DNA of 64,000 nucleotides from Brevibacillus formosus (GTDB lineage: Bacteria; Bacillota; Bacilli; Brevibacillales; Brevibacillaceae), in contig NZ_PXZL01000004.1 of assembly GCF_003013405.1 (NCBI RefSeq), positions 313,961-377,960 of the forward strand, given 5' to 3'. Positions 7,356 through 14,999 of this stretch are shown here, in pieces. The notes under the pieces are model-generated. The model did no database searches. It was not told where the DNA came from and was given only the letters and a program-made list of their open reading frames with translations. How positions within the stretch are numbered: the first letter of the stretch is position 1; the number at the start of each line of letters is the position of its first letter. The translations under genes and the position numbers were made by a program.

Positions 7356-9881
7356 CTACGATTGTGTGAGCTCCTCAGGGATATCAAGACCCGCCTTCTC
7401 TGCTTCTTCGAGGTGATGTTTCGCCAGAAGCTCGTCCACATATTGCGCTTCATTCCGGTAAATCCTTGCCAGTTCGATATGTGCATGCGGGTAATCTCTT
7501 TCCAAAGCAGCATGAAAATAAGTGATGGCGGCGTCGATATTTTTGGCTGTACCGTAGCCATTATAGTAGAAGATTCCCAAATTATGGGCACTGAAATCGC
7601 CGCCTGCTTCGTAATCTTGGTGATAATAATGCAGCGCCTTTTCGAAGTCTCCTTTTGAATCGTACAGATAGCCAAGCCACTCAAAAGCCGGCGAGCCCAA
7701 TAACTCCCCCTGTTCATAATGCCAGAGAGCCTTGTCCAAATCTTGCGGCACCAGCTCCCCGTCATAATAGGTGGCGCCAAGATTGTTGTGAGCCAGCGCA
7801 TGACCGTGTTCTGCCGCCTTGCCCATCCAGTATATTGCCTGATCGGCATCAGGCTCCGTGCCTATCCCGTGTCGATAGCAGCAGCCTAATCCATTCATAG
7901 CATGGTGGTTGCCTGCCGCAGCCCCTAATTCATACCAGTAAAAAGCTTTATCAGCATCGACGAAGCCTTCTAGATTGTAATACGTATGCGCAAGGTTGTT
8001 CATGGATGGGGCATAGCCCTTTTCGGCAGCAAGCGTATCGTATAGAATGGCTTTCTCATAATCGCCTGCTTCATACGCTTCCATGCCCAGGTTGTACAAT
8101 GTTTCTACCGGGGTGTACTGATCTATGCTTTCACCATCGGATTGCTCCCCTTTGGCATAGGCCAACAGTCGCTTCCGAACCTCGGAATCAAAACAATTGC
8201 TGTAATAACGATCTTCGACATCCTCCAGCACGAGTGTTTTATTTGCCCTCGACAGTCCGTACTCGCTTACTAAATAAACGTCGTTGCCCTTGAAGGCATA
8301 AGCAAAACCCTCGACCAGATCCTTTTTCACCACCAGATCGAATTCGAAATCACTCCATCGCTTTTCCGGCGATAAGGCAATGCTCCATAATCCATTTCTC
8401 TTCAAAGCATACGCATCCTCATGCAGCCAAAAAATGTCCTCATAATCGTCTAAGGGGAATAACCACGCTGGCCGATCGGCATCTCCATGAAAAACGCCTA
8501 GCTTTCCATCTTTTTTCGCCAGCACCTGATTGCCCTGCCCTGCCTCCGTATAAACCTGCAAATCAATCAGTCCATCGTATTCATACGGCAACAGAAGGCT
8601 CTCCTGCTGCTTGCCGTAAGCGGCGTACTTCTTTCCCTTGCGCAGGACGAGCAGATTCGGAAAATAGGTTTGCCGATTCAGTTTATCGAAGCCGGATGCG
8701 CCGACAGTGCCGTCTTTTTTGTACAAGGTGCTGTGGCTGGCATCCTTGTGTGGTTTGACGAGGGTAAGCCCTTCGCCGATATGTTCGACCGCCGCCAGAG
8801 GGAATTCCCCTATGCATTTCCAATATTCATTAAAGATTTTCCGATTTTTCCTGCCTTTGACCGCTGTATGGTAAAAGCCGTCCCCACACTTGAAAGCTTC
8901 TTCATGCTCAAAATCTATCGTTACAGAACCAGCTTCGTCTAGCACGCCCCACTTTCCGTCTTTCTTTGCCGTATAAAATCCTTGGTAATCAAGCAGTTCT
9001 AACTCTTCATAGTGGGTAGGGACAATCGTTTGGCCTTCCAGATTGATCAGACCATATCGACCGTTTCGTTTGACAATGGCACAAGCAGAGCCATATTCAA
9101 AATCGTAGGCATCCTCCCACTCCAACGGAATGACGATTCTCCCGGATTTATGTACATAGCCATATTTGCCATCTCTAGCGACTACGGCGAGATCTTCGGA
9201 AGCGAAATCGTAAAAGGCATCGAACTGAGGAGCAAGCAATACGTTTCCCTCTGCGTCTTTGAGACCAAGCAAGCCAGCTTCCTCAAAAATCTCTACATCA
9301 GGATGTTCTTCATAAGGCTGCCAGATGTGTCCCCAGCCGTATTGGTAGTCCTCATAATTGAGCAGCTCGGCAAAAGAACGAAAGCCCGGGTTCACATCCA
9401 TCAATTCGGAGTAGTTCAATAGCGAGATGTCATCGTTGTCCATTGCCTTTGTCATGATCTCGTTGTTATGGGCAATAATGGCGCGCAAACTTTCCGCCTG
9501 CTCGTCATGAGGGATGTCATCCATATTGAATACGTCCCAGGCGTCGATGTGAAAATACGGAAGCCTTCGTTTTTCCAGATAGCTAAAAAGCTGGTTTCTC
9601 GCTTCCAAAAATGCTTCTTTGTTACGGATTAGCCCTTCCTGTCTCTCCAGGAAATCGTAGAATCGCTTCACATTTTCGATGCCTGTCTGCGCGTCGTAAA
9701 AGAGTCCGGAATTGTCCGGCTCGGTATGGTTGTTGTAATTGTTTCCAGCGATCAAACCACCTTCTATGAAAAGCGGCTGCAAGAGTAATGGGACCTCATA
9801 GCCCCATTCCACCATCATCGTGTCGTTGCCTTGCGCTTGAGAAGGTTCACTGACGTTATATACATAGACTCTGTGTGACAT
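7356..9881 (-). CDS. WG-repeat and Sel1-repeat protein
   Basis: An 841-residue protein with three zones. An N-terminal region of about 200 residues is not recognised (MSHRVYVYNVSEP...). A middle block of WG (beta-hairpin) repeats follows, with DGKYGYVHKSGRIVIPLEW, NGRYGLINLEGQTIVP and DGKWGVLDEAGSV. The last 240 residues carry TPR/Sel1-like repeats (AAEKGYAPSMNNLAHTYY, AAAGNHHAMNGLGCCYRHG). No signal peptide is visible. ATG at 9881 is chosen because AGGGAG lies 7 nt upstream; the ORF opens slightly earlier. Both repeat types bind proteins or peptides, so an adaptor role is likely, but no pathway is indicated. It is a single-gene unit next to the peptide cassette. Confidence 0.8.
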   Translation of the reverse strand: MSHRVYVYNVSEPSQAQGNDTMMVEWGYEVPLLLQPLFIEGGLIAGNNYNNHTEPDNSGLFYDAQTGIENVKRFYDFLERQEGLIRNKEAFLEARNQLFSYLEKRRLPYFHIDAWDVFNMDDIPHDEQAESLRAIIAHNNEIMTKAMDNDDISLLNYSELMDVNPGFRSFAELLNYEDYQYGWGHIWQPYEEHPDVEIFEEAGLLGLKDAEGNVLLAPQFDAFYDFASEDLAVVARDGKYGYVHKSGRIVIPLEWEDAYDFEYGSACAIVKRNGRYGLINLEGQTIVPTHYEELELLDYQGFYTAKKDGKWGVLDEAGSVTIDFEHEEAFKCGDGFYHTAVKGRKNRKIFNEYWKCIGEFPLAAVEHIGEGLTLVKPHKDASHSTLYKKDGTVGASGFDKLNRQTYFPNLLVLRKGKKYAAYGKQQESLLLPYEYDGLIDLQVYTEAGQGNQVLAKKDGKLGVFHGDADRPAWLFPLDDYEDIFWLHEDAYALKRNGLWSIALSPEKRWSDFEFDLVVKKDLVEGFAYAFKGNDVYLVSEYGLSRANKTLVLEDVEDRYYSNCFDSEVRKRLLAYAKGEQSDGESIDQYTPVETLYNLGMEAYEAGDYEKAILYDTLAAEKGYAPSMNNLAHTYYNLEGFVDADKAFYWYELGAAAGNHHAMNGLGCCYRHGIGTEPDADQAIYWMGKAAEHGHALAHNNLGATYYDGELVPQDLDKALWHYEQGELLGSPAFEWLGYLYDSKGDFEKALHYYHQDYEAGGDFSAHNLGIFYYNGYGTAKNIDAAITYFHAALERDYPHAHIELARIYRNEAQYVDELLAKHHLEEAEKAGLDIPEELTQS

Positions 9882-9977
9882 TTCTTCTCTCCCTTTGATT
9901 TCCAATTGCTTCTGACCACATTGTAAGCAAATCTAGCAAGGTAAAACAATCCGACTGATGGTCTATCCAATGAAAAA

Positions 9978-10008
9978 GGCTGACAAGCAAAAATCATGCT
10001 GGTCAGCC
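9978..10008. terminator. Boundary hairpin, left copy
   Basis: Arms GGCTGACAAGCA and TGCTGGTCAGCC around the loop AAAATCA, followed on the minus strand by TTTTTC. A near-identical hairpin (one base different over 31 nt) occurs at 14205-14235 on the other side of the peptide cassette. Bases just right of this copy (AGACTGTAGAGAAA) match, in inverted orientation, the sequence left of the other copy. The 9882-10246 stretch otherwise holds only this hairpin and the one at 10125-10171; no convincing gene was seen. Confidence 0.75.
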
Positions 10009-10124
10009 CAAGACTGTAGAGAAACTCCGTTTTAACGAGTAACGAAAAGAGTTGACAAAACATCCATAGTGAAATGGCGACGGCGTTATCAGGAGTACGG
10101 ATAGGATTAATATTTGTGAATGCA

Positions 10125-10171
10125 AAACAAACCTCCAGCTCCACATTTCTCGTGGTTTTGAAGGTTTGTTT
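10125..10171 (-). terminator. Terminator of the cysteine-rich peptide gene
   Basis: Arms AAACAAACCT (10125-10134) and AGGTTTGTTT (10162-10171) with an inner CCAC/GTGG pair, giving a hairpin followed by T-rich sequence on the minus strand, about 75 nt past the peptide stop codon. Confidence 0.65.
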
Positions 10172-10246
10172 GTAGAGGATGATTTAGTATCCTAGCAAAT
10201 TTTTCGTTTAATGCTGGTACCCTCATCCCCTAAATTATTCTTTTTC

Positions 10247-10396
10247 CTAGCAGCAAGTAAATTTGAGAGGGTTCTGCAAGTTATGTTTTGCTGTCCCCTT
10301 TTCTAAAATACAAAACACATTAACGGTGCAGGGAGGATCGAAACCGATTGTTGAATCTTTCTTGACGCCAATTAACTTTGAAAATTGATCTAACAT
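10247..10396 (-). CDS. 49-aa four-cysteine peptide, candidate bacteriocin/RiPP precursor
   Basis: A short gene beginning MLDQFSKLIGVKKDS and ending NPLKFTCC, with cysteines at 23, 29, 48 and 49 (motif CTVNVFC, then a terminal CC). GGAGGT lies 7 nt upstream of the ATG, and a near-perfect TTGACA-N17-TATAAT promoter drives it. It diverges from genes for two thioredoxin-like proteins, a MauE-like protein and an ABC exporter, which fits an exported peptide whose cysteines must be oxidised or kept reduced. There is no double-glycine leader site and no lanthionine or radical-SAM enzyme gene nearby, so two disulfides are more likely than thioether rings. I do not recognise the family. An ATG 6 nt earlier is too close to the ribosome site. 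That the gene exists is well supported; its function is inferred. Confidence 0.7.
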   Translation of the reverse strand: MLDQFSKLIGVKKDSTIGFDPPCTVNVFCILEKGTAKHNLQNPLKFTCC

Positions 10397-10438
10397 AGTC
10401 ATTACCTCCACTTTTTTACATTTTTTACTTTCAATTCA

Positions 10439-10467
10439 ATTATAATAATTGCAACACTTACTGTCAA
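10439..10467 (-). promoter_or_regulatory. Consensus SigA promoter of the peptide gene
   Basis: On the minus strand TTGACA (10462-10467), 17-bp spacer, TATAAT (10439-10444). This is a full consensus match, about 45 bp upstream of the peptide start codon, and it overlaps the opposing plus-strand promoter. Confidence 0.8.
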
Positions 10468-10477
10468 ATGATATATT
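10449..10477 (+). promoter_or_regulatory. Promoter of the redox/exporter operon
   Basis: TTGCAA (10449-10454), 17-bp spacer, TATATT (10472-10477), about 44 bp before the GTG of the first operon gene. The two divergent promoters are interleaved, so their transcription should compete or be co-controlled. Confidence 0.6.
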
Positions 10478-10520
10478 ATTTACAAATATTTACCAAATTA
10501 GAGTTTGAGGGAGGGTTTCT

Positions 10521-11048
10521 GTGTACGTTCTCATTCCACTAACGGTAGCAGTTGCTTTATTCGGCATGCAACTCTATTCATACCGAAAGTTCAGGAATAT
10601 CATTACTCTCTTTTCTGTAGAAGATTCTTTATTTTCACTTCTAAACCAGTATTTTATCGGTGTAAATCTCAAAGAGTCACTTATATTCCCCACGCATTTT
10701 TCACAAACACCAACCATTGTCATGTTCGCTGCCCCCTCATGTGATACATGCCATCACGAAGTAGAAAAATACTTAACCCATATCAAGAAAAAAACAACTA
10801 ACCTTCCTTTCTTATGTGCGGTTAAGCAGGATGATTCTGACTATCAGCACTTTATTGACACATTTAGCGGAAAAATTACTATGGTTCCCGTCGACAAAAA
10901 AACCATGAGCGAATTACAAATCATCAACTTCCCAAGCCTGTTTATTGTTGACTCACAGGGGATCATTCGATACGTAGGACGCTCAGTTGGTGAGCTAGTA
11001 GACATCTTGAGGCACAAGGAGAAACAAAAGCTTCACAACATCCAATAA
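10521..11048 (+). CDS. Membrane-anchored thioredoxin-like protein (CDTC)
   Basis: A 175-residue protein with an N-terminal membrane segment (about 1-20, VLIPLTVAVALFG) and a thioredoxin-like domain with active-site motif C74-D-T-C77 after VMFAAPS. INFPSLFIVDSQG carries the cis-proline region typical of thioredoxins. It is probably extracytoplasmic and membrane tethered. The GTG start has GGGAGGG upstream. It is the first gene of a four-gene operon with an exporter, a MauE-like protein and a second thioredoxin-like protein, suggesting thiol handling of the divergent peptide. AT-rich composition differs from the flanking genes. Confidence 0.8.
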   Translation: MYVLIPLTVAVALFGMQLYSYRKFRNIITLFSVEDSLFSLLNQYFIGVNLKESLIFPTHFSQTPTIVMFAAPSCDTCHHEVEKYLTHIKKKTTNLPFLCAVKQDDSDYQHFIDTFSGKITMVPVDKKTMSELQIINFPSLFIVDSQGIIRYVGRSVGELVDILRHKEKQKLHNIQ

Positions 11049-11068
11049 AACTAGAAAAGGTGTTCCTC

Positions 11069-12871
11069 ATGATTGTTCAATCATTTATCAAGCTGTTCGC
11101 TTTCTTATGGGCAAATGCCCGGCTACTTCTCACGCTTTTAGTTTGCTTAACTATCATGATTGGTTTACTACCAGTAGCCACCCTATGGCTATCCAAAGAA
11201 ATGATCAATGAGGTCTCGAAAATCATTCAACTCCAAGTGGGTGATTATCGTTATGCTTTTTTCTTACTCTCACTTCAATTTTTAATAGCGATAGCTACAT
11301 CTGTGCTTCTCAATATCCAACAATACCTGAATGGAAAGCTTGAAAATGTTTTGGAAATCGCGGCGCAATCACTTGTACTTCAAAAGGTAGAAGCGGTACC
11401 GCTTTTCTATTTTGATATTCCCGATTTTTACAATCATTTAGAGAGAGTTCACTTGAATGTGGGCACACGCTTTTTATCACCACTCACGATCCTACTAGAG
11501 ATCGTTAGAGCCAGTATTACTATTTTCAGTTTCTTGCTCTTTTTGCTTACCGTTCACTGGAGCCTCGTCATTTTAAGTCTGATCGCGGCAATTCCCGTCT
11601 TCTTTGTTCAAATTCGGTTTGGCAGTATCAATTATTGGCTCAGATACGGCTTAACCCCCTTAATTCGCGACATACAATATACCAGTTTTTTATTGAAAGA
11701 TCGGCAGTCAGCCAAGGAAATTCGAGTATTTGGCTTAGGTCAAATGCTACTGAAAAGATGGTCAACCTCCATTACCCACCAGTTCACTGAAACATTAAAG
11801 GTGCTGCGAAAGCAACAAGCAACTGAGGTCGGCCTAGATGGGTTTACCGCACTTTTGTACTTTGGGACAGCTGGAATTATCATCTGGTTAATCCGTACCA
11901 CCTCTATGCAAATCGGCGAGTTTGTAGCAATCGGACAAGCTGTGCAGGGAACACAAGGATTGACCAACCAGCTATCTAACCAGTTAGCCAAAATATTTGG
12001 AGAGATTCTCTATATAAACGATTTTTTTCATTTCATCGAATATGAACACCCTGAAAAGGATGCAAGCGACCAAGGCTCGGCTCTCTTTCCTGCACCGCTA
12101 CAACGGGGCATTTTTATAAAAGGATTGTCATTTACCTACGTGAATACGACAAATCCTGTTCTAAGGGATATTGACTTGCACATACGGCCTGGTGAAAAAA
12201 TCGCAATCGTCGGTGAAAATGGCTCGGGTAAATCAACCTTAGTCAAATGTGTGATGGGGTTGTATCCCATATCACAGGGTGACATTTCCTTCGATGGCCT
12301 CAGTATTAGCCAGATCAAACCTGATGATTTACGCAAAAATATGACGGTGATCTTCCAGGATTTCATCAAATATGCCTATACGTTACAAGATAATATTGGT
12401 TTTGGTGATACCGAACGAATAAACGATCTAAAATGGATGCAAGAAATTGCCGCTACAGCTGGCGTGGATCAAATCGTTTCCAAACTTCCAGATGGCTACC
12501 AAACCTATTTAAGTCGCTATTTGCAAGAGGGAACCGATCTTTCTGGAGGACAATGGCAAAAAATTGCCTTGGCTCGTGCTCTGTTTCGAAATAGTGATAT
12601 TGTGATTTTAGATGAGCCAACAGCAGCGCTTGATCCCATGACTGAGCTTTCTGTATACCAACTCGTACGAAAACTGACCGAAAATAAAACAACCCTATTT
12701 GTCTCACACCGTATGGCTGCCGCTAAAATGGCAGACCGGATTATCGTGATGAAGGATGGTCAGTTAGTCGAGTCTGGAACGCATGATGAACTGATTGCAC
12801 GTAATAAAGAATATGCTCAGATGTATCATGCTCAAGCACAATGGTATGCAACACCAGTGGAAAGTAGGTGA
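11069..12871 (+). CDS. ABC exporter (fused membrane and ATPase domains)
   Basis: A 600-residue half-transporter: about six transmembrane helices in the first 300 residues, then an ATPase domain with Walker A GENGSGKST near 384, signature LSGGQ near 491 and Walker B IVILDEPTA near 511. There is no N-terminal C39 peptidase domain, which agrees with the lack of a double-glycine site in the adjacent peptide. It most resembles exporters of peptide-antibiotic clusters (McjD- or class III lanthipeptide-type). ATG at 11069 is preferred over GTG 11060 because AAAAGG lies before it. It probably exports or confers immunity to the 49-residue peptide; that link is inferred. Confidence 0.85.
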   Translation: MIVQSFIKLFAFLWANARLLLTLLVCLTIMIGLLPVATLWLSKEMINEVSKIIQLQVGDYRYAFFLLSLQFLIAIATSVLLNIQQYLNGKLENVLEIAAQSLVLQKVEAVPLFYFDIPDFYNHLERVHLNVGTRFLSPLTILLEIVRASITIFSFLLFLLTVHWSLVILSLIAAIPVFFVQIRFGSINYWLRYGLTPLIRDIQYTSFLLKDRQSAKEIRVFGLGQMLLKRWSTSITHQFTETLKVLRKQQATEVGLDGFTALLYFGTAGIIIWLIRTTSMQIGEFVAIGQAVQGTQGLTNQLSNQLAKIFGEILYINDFFHFIEYEHPEKDASDQGSALFPAPLQRGIFIKGLSFTYVNTTNPVLRDIDLHIRPGEKIAIVGENGSGKSTLVKCVMGLYPISQGDISFDGLSISQIKPDDLRKNMTVIFQDFIKYAYTLQDNIGFGDTERINDLKWMQEIAATAGVDQIVSKLPDGYQTYLSRYLQEGTDLSGGQWQKIALARALFRNSDIVILDEPTAALDPMTELSVYQLVRKLTENKTTLFVSHRMAAAKMADRIIVMKDGQLVESGTHDELIARNKEYAQMYHAQAQWYATPVESR

Positions 12872-12875
12872 AAAA

Positions 12876-13448
12876 TTGGAAATCGCATCCTTTATCTTTC
12901 GCATGATTCTAGCACTGTTGTTTATAAGCTCGTCTGTATCAAAAATCAAAAACAGCACGACTCATGCTTCAATGGTAAAAGACTACAAAATACTACCTGA
13001 ACGATCTATTAGATTTTTTGCCGCCCTCGACACTTATTCTGAATTGTTGATTGGATTGCTACTCATTTTCGGGCTGTACTATTCCTGGGCAGCTCTGGCT
13101 GGTAGTGGTTTACTACTCCTGTATAGCGTGGCTATTGTGGTCAATTTATTGCGCGGAAGACGAGAAATATCATGTGGTTGTGGTGGCATCGTCGGCAATC
13201 ACAATCTATCATGGGTTCTGGTCAGCCGAAACGTTTTGCTCATTGCGATGTGTCTCTGGGTCTATCAACTACAGACCACCTATGGGAATCTCTCATGGGC
13301 ATTAGAAACAGGAAATTTCAGGACCGTATATGGGGAAGAGTACTGGACGTTAATGATCATCGCATTGTTGTCCACACTTGTGATTCTGATTGGTCAACAT
13401 CTAGGAAGCATTCGGAAGAAAGTACAGGAGCTAGTCGCACAAAAATAA
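12876..13448 (+). CDS. MauE/DoxX-type redox-associated membrane protein
   Basis: A 190-residue membrane protein with about four helices and the loop motif SCGCGG (C100, C102), typical of MauE-family proteins that pair with thioredoxin-like MauD/TlpA partners in disulfide formation. TTG at 12876 is inferred as the start, with GTAGGTG 5 nt upstream; it begins right after the exporter stop, so the genes are probably coupled. No methylamine dehydrogenase gene is present, so the role is not methylamine use. Working with the two flanking thioredoxin-like proteins on the exported peptide is the likely function. Confidence 0.8.
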   Translation: MEIASFIFRMILALLFISSSVSKIKNSTTHASMVKDYKILPERSIRFFAALDTYSELLIGLLLIFGLYYSWAALAGSGLLLLYSVAIVVNLLRGRREISCGCGGIVGNHNLSWVLVSRNVLLIAMCLWVYQLQTTYGNLSWALETGNFRTVYGEEYWTLMIIALLSTLVILIGQHLGSIRKKVQELVAQK

Positions 13449-13482
13449 ATATTATTCCCTCACGAAAAAGGAGAGATCCTCT

Positions 13483-14106
13483 GTGGAAACGTTTATACAA
13501 TGGTCTGTGATTGCGTTATGGGTATTTGTCATTGTGCAATTCGTCGTTATCTACCTGCTAACAAAACTAGTAGCAGATTTTATCAATAAATTACAAGCAA
13601 AAGAAAAAAAACCGAGTGTAGACAACTGGATAGGCTCCAGAGCCCCGGTTCTGATCGATAACAGTCCATCTGGAACAAGCATTGATTTTACAGAGATGAA
13701 AAGCCACTCTACACTTGCACTTTTCACGGCAGAAGGTTGTCCCATATGCCAGCAAATCATTCCGCATTTAGAGAAGGTAAAACTACGATTTCCTCAGCTT
13801 AAATTACTAGTTGTTTATTCAGGAAAGCTCATTCACGAGACCCAAAACCAGGACGATATTCAGTATATCGACTCTGCCATTTCGTTTTCAATATACCAAA
13901 TCGATGCCATCCCATCTGCTGTCCTGATCGACAAAAAAGGAATTATCCTTGCGAAAGAATCGGTTCCTACCTTTCATTATCTACTGGCATTGCTTGAAAA
14001 ACATATGCATATCGAAGCGGACACCTCGGAGTTCATTCCTGCGTCGCTCTCAACAAATCCAGGAGAAAATAAAGCAAATAAAATTGCCCCTCAACCATAT
14101 TCATGA
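13483..14106 (+). CDS. MauD/TlpA-like thioredoxin-fold protein (CPIC)
   Basis: A 207-residue protein with an N-terminal membrane helix (about 8-30), then a TlpA/MauD-like domain with active site C86-P-I-C89 after FTAEG and the proline-containing IDAIPSAVLIDKKG. The GTG start has AAAGGAGAG 7 nt upstream. The pairing with a MauE-like gene mirrors mauE-mauD. The polar tail of about 30 residues is unassigned. It is the last gene of the cassette operon; the boundary hairpin at 14205 follows as a likely terminator. Confidence 0.8.
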   Translation: METFIQWSVIALWVFVIVQFVVIYLLTKLVADFINKLQAKEKKPSVDNWIGSRAPVLIDNSPSGTSIDFTEMKSHSTLALFTAEGCPICQQIIPHLEKVKLRFPQLKLLVVYSGKLIHETQNQDDIQYIDSAISFSIYQIDAIPSAVLIDKKGIILAKESVPTFHYLLALLEKHMHIEADTSEFIPASLSTNPGENKANKIAPQPYS

Positions 14107-14204
14107 TTGTAGAAAACCTACCATTCATATTTACAGTAAATTAACGCGGTGTCGTGTGTAATTATGATAAATTAAAAAGACTTCCGACTTTTTCGACAGT
14201 CTGA

Positions 14205-14235
14205 GGCTGACCAGCAAAAATCATGCTGGTCAGCC
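14205..14235. terminator. Boundary hairpin, right copy
   Basis: Arms GGCTGACCAGCA and TGCTGGTCAGCC around the loop AAAATCA, followed on the plus strand by CTTTCTACTTTTT. It terminates the redox/exporter operon and lies just after the stop of the convergent PIG-L gene. It matches the hairpin at 9978-10008 almost exactly. The bases to its left (TTTTTCGACAGTCT) look like the end of a degenerate insertion element. Confidence 0.75.
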
Positions 14236-14251
14236 CTTTCTACTTTTTAGA

Positions 14252-14989
14252 CTATAGCTCAATGACAGGAATACTGCCGCCCACACTAACTGGCTCAATC
14301 GCCTTGCCCGCTGACCGCACCAAAGTAAAGTACTCATAGCAGCCAATGACGCCAAAGTCCCCATCGATCACACCTGGATAAGCGCGATTCACGGAGTACT
14401 CCTGACTGAGGTGAGCCTTCAGCGCCTCTCCTTTTTGTGTCCGATAGCCCGAAATATCGACCTTGCCTGTAATCGGAACCGCTGGCTTTGGACCATGATC
14501 CGGGCAATGATCGTAGTAGTGCGGGATCGAAACATAGTACAGATCAGGATATTCTGCCGGAGTTAAGCTCGCTTCGGCTTGTTCGACCGCTCGCGTCGTC
14601 GCCTCGCACGTGACGATATGATCGGGATGACCCGTTACCCCGTCCGGCGGAAACGTAACGACGACATTGGGCTTCCATTCCTCTATCGCTTCCCGAATCT
14701 TACCCACCAGCTCATCCAGATCGGCATTTTGCAGGGAACCATCCGGGTACCGGAACAATTCGAGACGACTGATTCCGAGCACTTCCGCCGCTGTTTTCAG
14801 CTCTAGCTCTCGATGTTTTGCCAGCTTTTCTCTGCAATCGATATCGAATGGACCGCTGCGTCCTTTGCAGCCGGAGGTAATGCACAAATAACATGTCTCA
14901 TGTCCGGCGTCCTTGCACTTTGCCAACGTTCCCCCGCAGGCAAAAGACTCATCGTCCGGATGGGGAAAAACGACCATTACTTTTTTCAT
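14252..14989 (-). CDS. PIG-L (LmbE/BshB-type) deacetylase
   Basis: A 245-residue zinc-dependent N-deacetylase of the LmbE/PIG-L family. The metal-binding motif HPDDES lies close to the N-terminus and the second motif GHPDH near residue 130. Members remove acetyl groups from GlcNAc-linked substrates such as GlcNAc-malate in bacillithiol synthesis. The ATG at 14989 has GAGGTG 6 nt upstream; an earlier GTG is part of that site. It is the last gene of the 14-kb operon, after the kinase gene, so it more likely serves the catabolic pathway than bacillithiol synthesis. A separate BshB role cannot be excluded. Confidence 0.85.
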   Translation of the reverse strand: MKKVMVVFPHPDDESFACGGTLAKCKDAGHETCYLCITSGCKGRSGPFDIDCREKLAKHRELELKTAAEVLGISRLELFRYPDGSLQNADLDELVGKIREAIEEWKPNVVVTFPPDGVTGHPDHIVTCEATTRAVEQAEASLTPAEYPDLYYVSIPHYYDHCPDHGPKPAVPITGKVDISGYRTQKGEALKAHLSQEYSVNRAYPGVIDGDFGVIGCYEYFTLVRSAGKAIEPVSVGGSIPVIEL

Positions 14990-14999
14990 TTCTGGCACC

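Noticed and set aside
9815-10144. Minus-strand open frame of 109 codons across the left boundary hairpin
   Set aside because: It runs through the hairpin and the real WG/Sel1 start, has no ribosome site, and resembles only random translation of repeat sequence.
10247-10396. Lanthipeptide, sactipeptide or glycocin precursor
   Set aside because: No LanM/LanBC, radical-SAM or glycosyltransferase gene lies in the cassette, and the exporter lacks a leader peptidase. A disulfide peptide fits better, though a remote modifying enzyme cannot be excluded.
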